DNA from: an uncultured delta proteobacterium
GTDB taxonomy: Bacteria; Myxococcota_A; Polyangia; Polyangiales; Polyangiaceae
DNA: 64,000 nucleotides
Direction: 5' to 3'
Assembly (NCBI GenBank): GCA_903892415.1
Contig: CAITIQ010000043.1
Span: forward strand, 62,001-126,000
The notes beneath the pieces are model-generated. The model ran no database searches and was not told the origin of the DNA. It saw only the letters and a list, made by a program, of their open reading frames with translations. Position 1 is the stretch's first letter; every line of letters begins with the position of its first letter. The translations under genes and the position numbers were made by a program. This document shows positions 25,478-31,631 of the stretch, one piece after another.

Positions 25478-26088
25478 GGCTCTACGCTTGGGTTGCTCCG
25501 TTCTTCTTACTGGCTTGCGCTTGCAGCGCTGCGCTTTCCGAACCTGAAGCAACCGACCAGGGGACGAAGTTGGCTGATGCTCCACCCCCACCGCCGCCGG
25601 CGCCGCCTCCTGACCATCCCAAGGAGTCGCCCGATATCGAGATAAGCCTGCTGACGTTCGAGCGGGGCGGCTTACCCGTCCTCGAGACAGACCGCGAAGA
25701 GAAAGTGGTGAGGGACCTGCGCAACCCAATCACCAAACCCCTCGACGACAAGAGCACCAAACCCAAGGACGACAACCCCAAATCAGTAGCGGCCTCGTCG
25801 GTCCAGTCTGCAGGTGGTGCGCTCGATCCATCACGCGTTCAGTCTGCCGTGGCGGCGTCGATGGACTCGTTTCGACCGTGCCTCTCGGCTGACGCAGTGG
25901 TCACGCTCGAGGCCCTCGTTTCTCCTCTCGGCGAAGTGCTCGAGAGCCACGGCGTAAACAGCATGCCCAATGACCTTCGTATGCGAGATTGCGTCTCTCG
26001 AGCCTTTCGCAAGGTTTCGCTCGGCGAGACCGGCTCTCACGACGCAACGCTCTTCCGGCTGTCGCTCTCACTGCGAATGCGTCGCTAA
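25474..26088 (+). CDS. Lipoprotein with Pro-rich linker and AgmX/PglI-like domain
   Basis: 204 residues, translationally coupled to the previous gene (ATGA). The signal peptide ends in a lipobox around LLAC or ACAC (two Cys are near). A Pro-rich run of about a dozen residues (residues 35-47) is followed by a charged Asp/Lys segment. The C-terminal part (LDPSRVQSAVAASMDSFRPCL to RMRDCVSRAFRKVSLG) matches the domain of the preceding protein, with the same two cysteines. The pair probably arose by duplication and may form a complex. Its stop overlaps the stop of the convergent Pro/Gln-rich gene by four bases. Confidence 0.75.
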   Translation: MRLYAWVAPFFLLACACSAALSEPEATDQGTKLADAPPPPPPAPPPDHPKESPDIEISLLTFERGGLPVLETDREEKVVRDLRNPITKPLDDKSTKPKDDNPKSVAASSVQSAGGALDPSRVQSAVAASMDSFRPCLSADAVVTLEALVSPLGEVLESHGVNSMPNDLRMRDCVSRAFRKVSLGETGSHDATLFRLSLSLRMRR

Positions 26089-26960
26089 AAACCGATGCCG
26101 AGCCCAAGAGACGCGAGCAGTTGAACGCTCGAACTCTTGTCGTAGAACACCGTCTCGTAGCGCCCAGCTTGTAGCGTCACTGGCTCACCGGTCGCGAAGC
26201 CGATGCCGACTCCGCCAGCCAGGTTGAAGCCGAAGTCGTCGCCCCCGAAGACGGTGGAGCTGCCGATTGAAATGCCAAAAATGGGCGAAGACACGTCGGC
26301 GGTTGTGCTCTTTTGCAGTGGTTCGTCGGTGAGGACGGCTTCGAACGATTCGAAGCCGACGCTGGCTTTGGCGTAGAACCCCTCGAGGTAGCGGCCGCTG
26401 ATGTAGACGAGCACACTGCCCATGAGGGCGCCGCCCGTGGTGTCGAGGTTCTCGGTGGGTGAACCGAAAATCCACGTGGTTTCGGCCTCGACTGAGAAAG
26501 GCCCCCAGAGTCCAACCTCGGTCTGGAACGAAAGACGTCGGAACAGGAGATCAAACGGGTCGAAGCGGATACCAAAGCGGCAGCAGGAGGGTTCCCTCGG
26601 CGGCAAGGGTGGAGGCGGCGGCCCGACCGGCGGTTGGTACGGTACGGGTTGATACTGGCCGTAGGGTCCATAGCCGTAAGGCGGTGGCTGCTGCGGATAC
26701 GGAGCCGGCTGCTGCGGATACGGAGCCGGCTGCTGCGAATAGGGCGCTGGCTGTTGCGGCTGTGGCTCGATCCAAGCACCGGGCGGAACACCCGGGCTCT
26801 GCATCGGGCCAGGCTGCGGAGCTGGTGCGGCGGGCGGTGCCGCGGGAGGCTGCGTTTCAACGGGTGGCGGTGGGGGCGGTGCAGGCTGGCCGACGGCCGC
26901 GGTCGTCAGGGCCAGGTTAGCCAACAGGAGAAGGGCAAAAGATTGGGCTCGGCGCCACAT
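26085..26960 (-). CDS. Secreted Pro/Gln-rich envelope protein with beta-rich C-terminal part
   Basis: 291 residues. The ATG at 26960 gives the signal peptide MWRRAQSFALLLLANLALTTAAVGQ. Residues about 25-130 are Pro/Gln/Tyr-rich with tandem QPAPYPQ units, then GYGPYGQYQPVPYQPP. The C-terminal 150 residues (FQTEVGLWGPFSVEAETTWIFG, LVYISGRYLEGFYAKASVGFE) alternate as in a beta barrel and end in LLASLGLGIGF, with a terminal Phe like many outer-membrane proteins. I infer a small outer-membrane barrel with a Pro-rich periplasmic or surface arm. Function unknown. Divergent from the RNA methyltransferase gene. Confidence 0.68.
   Translation of the reverse strand: MWRRAQSFALLLLANLALTTAAVGQPAPPPPPPVETQPPAAPPAAPAPQPGPMQSPGVPPGAWIEPQPQQPAPYSQQPAPYPQQPAPYPQQPPPYGYGPYGQYQPVPYQPPVGPPPPPLPPREPSCCRFGIRFDPFDLLFRRLSFQTEVGLWGPFSVEAETTWIFGSPTENLDTTGGALMGSVLVYISGRYLEGFYAKASVGFESFEAVLTDEPLQKSTTADVSSPIFGISIGSSTVFGGDDFGFNLAGGVGIGFATGEPVTLQAGRYETVFYDKSSSVQLLASLGLGIGF
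26686..26748 (-). repeat. 21-base tandem repeat (three units) encoding QPAPYPQ
   Basis: Two identical units of ggctgctgcggatacggagcc and a third with changes, in frame with the Pro/Gln-rich protein. Such units can vary in number between strains by slippage without breaking the frame. Confidence 0.8.
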
Positions 26961-27064
26961 CGGGATTCGGCACAGTACCACGACCTGGCGACCGGTCGAC
27001 CTGTGTCCGATACGTCGCCTGGAAGGACTTGGCGGGCTGAGCCGAACACTGTAGCTCGTCGGCA

Positions 27065-27802
27065 ATGCGACGCAGTTTGAGCGATATCGACCAGATGGCG
27101 CGCCTGCGTCCAGTGGCGTTGGCCGTTAACAAGCTGCCCGCCAATGAAGTTGAGCTTCGCATCGCAGCCCTCGAGCGCTTCGCCACGGCCGAACGCCGCG
27201 AGAAGCTGCTGCGGAACATCGAGCGCCGCGTGCGCTCGGTCAACGTCATCCTTGATTCCTTTCATGACCCGCACAACGGCGCGGCCATCGTTCGTACGGC
27301 CGACGTCTTTGGTCTGCAATACGTGCACGTCCTCGAACGCTATGAGTCCTTCTTGGCGGCGCGCTCGGTCGCTCGCGGTTCCGAGCGATGGGTCGACGTG
27401 ACGGCCCATCGCAGCGTCGACGATATAGCGAAGGCGCTACCTCCCAAGGACGTCGAGTGGATCGCCGCCCACCCCGATGGCGAGCTCGAGCCAGGCGATC
27501 TTACCGTTTTGAAGGAGCCGTTCGCGATCGTGGTGGGCAGCGAGCGCGATGGCATCGGTCAGGATCTTTCCTCGCGTTGTCGCCGAGCGGTGCGCGTGCC
27601 GATGCGAGGCTACGCAGAGAGCCTCAACGTGAGCGTTACCACTGGCATCCTGCTCTACGAAGCGACGAAGGGCCGGGCAGGCGACCTTCCACACCTCGAA
27701 CGTAGGCAGCTCTATCTGCGAGGTCTCGTGCAGAGTCTGCAGCGCGCCCACGATCTTCTCGCCGCCGCCGAGCTGCCTCTCGCGTTGACGCTGGACCCTT
27801 GA
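27065..27802 (+). CDS. SPOUT-family RNA 2'-O-methyltransferase, TrmH-like
   Basis: 245 residues. It probably transfers a methyl group to a ribose of tRNA (Gm18 in TrmH) using SAM. The three SPOUT motifs are present: motif 1 DPHNGAAIVRTADVFG with the catalytic Arg, motif 2 FAIVVGSERDGIG, and motif 3 VRVPMRGYAESLNVSVTTGILLYE, which forms the knotted SAM pocket. An N-terminal extension (RIAALERFATAERREKLLRNIERR) and a C-terminal helix resemble TrmH more than TrmL or RlmB. An rRNA target cannot be excluded. Its start lies 104 bases from that of the divergent envelope gene. Confidence 0.88.
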   Translation: MRRSLSDIDQMARLRPVALAVNKLPANEVELRIAALERFATAERREKLLRNIERRVRSVNVILDSFHDPHNGAAIVRTADVFGLQYVHVLERYESFLAARSVARGSERWVDVTAHRSVDDIAKALPPKDVEWIAAHPDGELEPGDLTVLKEPFAIVVGSERDGIGQDLSSRCRRAVRVPMRGYAESLNVSVTTGILLYEATKGRAGDLPHLERRQLYLRGLVQSLQRAHDLLAAAELPLALTLDP

Positions 27803-27867
27803 TGCAGCGCAGCACTCCGGCTAGCCTCTAGTACAAAGTGAACGGCGAAGGAAAAAGGGACGGCGGG

Positions 27868-29109
27868 ATGCCCTTCGGTGTCGCCCAGCCCGGCAGTCCG
27901 TCCAGCGCGGAGCTTTCCCGTCGGGGTGGACGTGTGCCAACCCCGCCGGTGACACGTCGCGCACTCTTGCCTCATTCCGACACCTCGCGAACCCGTCCGT
28001 CGCTGCCGAAAGTCTCGCCGCGGCCTACCCCGCTGATCGACTCGCTGTTGCAAGCGGGCACGATGCGGCCGCCGCAGGGCGTCTCGATCAGCCCCTCCAT
28101 CTTTCCAACCGTGGCTGGGCGCGGCGCGGATATGGCGCGCATCAGCGAGAAGCTCGCCGGGGAAACGGTAGATCACTATCGAATTGAGAGTCCGCTCGGC
28201 CAAGGTGCCAGTGGGTTCGTATTTCGGGCGCATGACTTGCGGGCGGGGGAGCCGGTTGCGCTCAAGCTCTTCGACCGCGAGCGTATGACTCAAGATCCCG
28301 ACCAGGATGCGTTCATTCGCGAGGCCGAGCGGCTCTCACGAATTGCTTCGCCGTTCGTGGTCAAGGTGGTTGGCGCTGGGGTCTCTTTGGATTTGGTAGC
28401 CTCGGTGAGGCCCACCGAGCCGCTGCTCGGGCCCGTTCCCTTCTTGGCGATGGAGCTGCTTGAAGGTGAGGATCTGCGAGCGATGTTGCAGAAGCACGGT
28501 GCAATCCCTGCGGCGGAAGCGCTCAGCCACTTGAGGGATGTGGCCAACGCTCTCGACGTTGCGCACGCAGCGAACATCGTGCACTGCGATCTGAAGCCGG
28601 GAAACCTGTTTCTGACGCAGGTCGAGGGTCGCCAAGGCATCAAGCTGCTCGACTTTGGCCGAACCCAAGTTGTTGGCAAAGGCTTCTTCGGTACAGCTTG
28701 GTACATGGCTCCTGAGCAGGTCCAAGGCGCCCCAGTCTCGCCCGCGACCGACCGTTGGGCTCTCGCGGTCGTTGCGTTTCGGCTGCTTACCTCGGAGAGC
28801 TACTGGTCCCCGGCCCCGATGTCGGACCTCTTGGCGGCGATCGTCGCTGGGCCCAAGTTGGCACCGTCGGCTGTGGCTGCAGCGCGCGGTGTCCGTGCGG
28901 CCACTTCAATTGGTCCCGCCTTCGACAACTGGTTCAAGCGCGCCTGCGACGTGGTTCCAGCGATGCGTTTTCACTCCTGCCGCGAGCAAATCGACGCTCT
29001 CACGAGCGCGCTCGAGGAGGACGCACACAGCCGAAAGGAACCGGTTCGCGGGCTCGACCTGTTGGGGACCGAGACGCTAAGACGCGGTCTCGACCGACCG
29101 AAAGAGTGA
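27868..29109 (+). CDS. Ser/Thr protein kinase of non-RD type with disordered N-terminus
   Basis: 413 residues. About 90 residues of Pro/Ser/Thr/Arg-rich, probably disordered sequence precede the kinase domain. Kinase motifs: GQGASGFVFRA loop, catalytic Lys at 133 (VALKLF), Glu in FIREAERL, catalytic loop IVHCDLKPGN with Asp 241, DFG at 262-264, and AWYMAPEQ. The usual HRD Arg is Cys, so it is a non-RD kinase and may not need activation-loop phosphorylation. No membrane segment or sensor domain follows, which is unusual for this phylum. I prefer the ATG at 27868, with AGGGA seven bases ahead, to a GTG at 27838 lacking a ribosome site. The SDR gene follows after one base. Confidence 0.87.
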   Translation: MPFGVAQPGSPSSAELSRRGGRVPTPPVTRRALLPHSDTSRTRPSLPKVSPRPTPLIDSLLQAGTMRPPQGVSISPSIFPTVAGRGADMARISEKLAGETVDHYRIESPLGQGASGFVFRAHDLRAGEPVALKLFDRERMTQDPDQDAFIREAERLSRIASPFVVKVVGAGVSLDLVASVRPTEPLLGPVPFLAMELLEGEDLRAMLQKHGAIPAAEALSHLRDVANALDVAHAANIVHCDLKPGNLFLTQVEGRQGIKLLDFGRTQVVGKGFFGTAWYMAPEQVQGAPVSPATDRWALAVVAFRLLTSESYWSPAPMSDLLAAIVAGPKLAPSAVAAARGVRAATSIGPAFDNWFKRACDVVPAMRFHSCREQIDALTSALEEDAHSRKEPVRGLDLLGTETLRRGLDRPKE

Positions 29110-29110
29110 A

Positions 29111-29887
29111 GTGGTTGACCAAGTGAACGTGGGAGAAAAGGCGCTGATCACCGGCGCTTCGAGTGGGATCGGCCGGGCCCTCGCCGGCGTGCTCGCGAAG
29201 CGTGGTTACGAGGTTTGGGTCGCAGCTCGCAGGCAATCCGCCCTGGCTGAACTCGTGGCCGAGATCTCGGCAAACGGCGGCCGCGCCCATGCGGTCAGCT
29301 TGGATGTTTCACAACCAGAGGCCACTGAAGCGACGGTGTCCAAGCTCAACGAGGCCGTTGGTGGCTTCAATCTGGTGGTAGCCAACGCGGGGATCGGTGG
29401 GCAGCAGCAGCCGGTGGCGCGGCAAACGCTCTCCGGCGTACGCGAGACGATCGAGACCAACTTCCTTGGCGCAGTCGCGACGCTATTGCCCGTCGTTCCT
29501 TCGATGATTCAGCGCGGCTCCGGACACCTCGTCGGTGTGACCAGCCTGGCTGGAGAGGTTCCCCTGCCGACGGCCGCCGACTACGGCACCAGCAAATGCG
29601 CGTTCAGCTTCTTTCTCGCTTCAGCGGCCAGTGATCTCGAGCCACACGGCATCACGGTGACCGACGTGCGTCCCGGCTTCGTGAAGACCCCGCTCACCGA
29701 CAAGAACAGCTTTGAAATGCCCTTCATCGTCGAGCTCGACCGCGCCGCCCAGATCATTGATTCGGGCCTGCGGCGCAAGAAGCGCACGCTGCGGTTTCCG
29801 TTTCCGCTCGCTCTTGGAATCGCTGCCGGTAACGCGCTCCCCACGGGAGTACGCAATGCGGTCATCCGGTCGAAGCGGCCAGCCTAG
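29111..29887 (+). CDS. Short-chain dehydrogenase/reductase
   Basis: 258 residues, classical SDR. The cofactor motif is TGASSGIGRALA, with an Arg pair after the second strand (VAARRQ) suggesting NADPH preference. The NAG motif is VVANAGIGG, the catalytic Ser is in VGVTSLAGEV, and YGTSK supplies the Tyr/Lys pair. The C-terminal RPGFVKTPLTD is the conserved PG motif. The last part (RKKRTLRFPFPLALGIAAG) is hydrophobic, as in SDRs that work on lipids at a membrane. Substrate unknown. It starts one base after the kinase stop, so the two are co-transcribed. Confidence 0.9.
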   Translation: MVDQVNVGEKALITGASSGIGRALAGVLAKRGYEVWVAARRQSALAELVAEISANGGRAHAVSLDVSQPEATEATVSKLNEAVGGFNLVVANAGIGGQQQPVARQTLSGVRETIETNFLGAVATLLPVVPSMIQRGSGHLVGVTSLAGEVPLPTAADYGTSKCAFSFFLASAASDLEPHGITVTDVRPGFVKTPLTDKNSFEMPFIVELDRAAQIIDSGLRRKKRTLRFPFPLALGIAAGNALPTGVRNAVIRSKRPA

Positions 29888-29901
29888 GCGCAAAGCGAAC
29901 C

Positions 29902-30276
29902 GTGCCGAACAGCTTGTGGCAACGGGTTCGAGCTTGGCTGTGCGGCGAAAAGTCGGTCGCTCTCGCATCGACCCCAGAGCCGGAGCCCCTGAGCGAACCA
30001 AGCGACGAAGTGCTGATCGTGCCGATCGAAGCTGCGATCGATCTTCATCACTTTGCGCCGCGGGACATCCCGTCCGTTGTCGATGAATACCTACGCGAAG
30101 CCGCCAAGAAGGGGCTAACCGAGGTGCGTGTCATTCACGGTCGCGGCAAGGGTGTGCAACGCCAGCGCGTGCAGAAGCAGTTGTCTCGGCACCCCCAGGT
30201 GATCGACTTCCGCTCGGATGGGCTCGGTTCGACCTTGGTGTCGCTGCGCCCGTCGCGTCGCAGGCGGTCAAGCTAG
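29902..30276 (+). CDS. Stand-alone Smr-domain protein
   Basis: 124 residues. After a short leader, the Smr domain reads AIDLHHFAPRDIPSVVDEYLREAAKKG, then VRVIHGRGKGVQRQRVQKQL. This matches the D-L-H and H-G-x-G motifs of Smr domains, which act as DNA or RNA nicking nucleases in MutS2 and related proteins. There is no MutS part, so the natural target is open; small Smr proteins have been linked to RNA cleavage on ribosomes. GTG start 14 bases after the SDR stop. Confidence 0.85.
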   Translation: MPNSLWQRVRAWLCGEKSVALASTPEPEPLSEPSDEVLIVPIEAAIDLHHFAPRDIPSVVDEYLREAAKKGLTEVRVIHGRGKGVQRQRVQKQLSRHPQVIDFRSDGLGSTLVSLRPSRRRRSS

Positions 30277-30299
30277 ATCACCGACGCGAAGGCGGTCCT

Positions 30300-31550
30300 T
30301 CACTCCTCGACGAAGTCGAGGTCCTTGCCGAACGACTCTCGCAGCGGCAGCAGCGAGACGAGTCCGATCGCGAGACAAACCACCCCGGCCACCAGGGCTG
30401 ACTTCCAGACTCCCAGCGCTGGCTCGATCGCCGAGATGAACATGCTCACGAGCACGAGCGAGCCACGGACGAAGTTGGGCGCGGTGGTCGTGACGGTCGA
30501 GCGCAAGTTCGTGCCGAACTGCTCGGACGCCATCGTGACGAATACGGCCCAATAGCCGCCGCCGAGACCGGCGATGAAGCAAGAGGCGTAAAGCATGTCG
30601 GGCGAGCTGCGTCCGAGCGTGAAGTAAATGGTCGACCCGAGGCCAGCCAAGCCAATGAAGAACGCAACCGCTTTGCGACGACTCTGAAGCCACTGCGAGA
30701 TGACGCCGCTCGCGAGATCTCCCAGCGCGAGCCCGCTGTACGCGAGGATGATCGCGGTGCGGCCGGTGATGGTCTCGCTGATGCCCATGTCTTTGCCGAG
30801 CTTGGGAGCACGAACCGCCAAGATGCCGATCAGGTACCAAATCGGCACACCACTAAGGATCACGGCGATGTAACGAAGGGCTCGGTTGGCGTTGGTGAAC
30901 AGTGCGAAGAAGTTCCCGCGACTTACCGCCTTGTCGTTCTTGACCGCCTCAAACATGCCGGATTCGCGTACGCCCACCCGCAAGAGAAGCAGAGCGAGTC
31001 CCATCGCCCCGCCGATGAAGTAGGCCGTGCGCCAAGAGGCGAGCTTGTCTACGAGGCCAGCGGCGAGTGCGCCCGTGACGCCGACCCCGGCGATGATCGT
31101 CGCACCCCATCCACGCGAGGAGCGGCTCATGATTTCACCGACCAGCGTAACCCCCGCTCCTAGCTCCCCGGCCAAGCCGATTCCGGCGATGAAGCGCAGG
31201 TGTGCGTAGTAGGTGGTGGTCTCGAGAAAGCCGTTGGCGACGTTGGCGAGCGAGTACATCAGGATGCTGCCAAACAGCACCGATAAACGGCCTTTCTTGT
31301 CGCCAAGTACGCCCCACAGCACCCCACCGACCAACATGCCCAACATCTGAGTGTTGAAGACCCCTTCGTAGGTCGAGTCGATCAAGGAGGCCTCGACGCC
31401 CATGTCCTTGAGACTCGATTTGCCAACGAACGAGAACAGGATGAGGTCGTAGATGTCGACGAAGTAGCCCAAGGCCGCGACCAGGATCGCCAAGCGCACC
31501 GAACGCTCGTTTAAGTCTCCCGGGGTCTTCGCGCTTGCGTCGGTTGCCAT
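30300..31550 (-). CDS. Major facilitator superfamily transporter (MHS/AAHS-like)
   Basis: 416 residues with about twelve membrane segments. The family loop motif after helix 2 reads GVLGDKKGRLSVL. Helix 4-5 carries RFIAGIGLAGELGAGVTLVGE, which resembles the sugar/metabolite-H+ symporters for aromatic acids and small carboxylates. The central loop (about 200-225) is charged. C-terminal repeat features (GLGGGYWAVFVTMASEQFGTNLRST) also fit. Substrate cannot be told; an organic acid is the best guess. A strong AGGAG lies seven bases before the ATG. Divergent from the long Cys/Gly-rich lipoprotein gene. Confidence 0.88.
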   Translation of the reverse strand: MATDASAKTPGDLNERSVRLAILVAALGYFVDIYDLILFSFVGKSSLKDMGVEASLIDSTYEGVFNTQMLGMLVGGVLWGVLGDKKGRLSVLFGSILMYSLANVANGFLETTTYYAHLRFIAGIGLAGELGAGVTLVGEIMSRSSRGWGATIIAGVGVTGALAAGLVDKLASWRTAYFIGGAMGLALLLLRVGVRESGMFEAVKNDKAVSRGNFFALFTNANRALRYIAVILSGVPIWYLIGILAVRAPKLGKDMGISETITGRTAIILAYSGLALGDLASGVISQWLQSRRKAVAFFIGLAGLGSTIYFTLGRSSPDMLYASCFIAGLGGGYWAVFVTMASEQFGTNLRSTVTTTAPNFVRGSLVLVSMFISAIEPALGVWKSALVAGVVCLAIGLVSLLPLRESFGKDLDFVEE

Positions 31551-31631
31551 CGGCTAGCTCCTCTAACAGAACCGTGCGTTGGGGGAAAAGGCGGCGTCGA
31601 CAACGGGGGTTGGCTCTGGTCCACTGACGCT

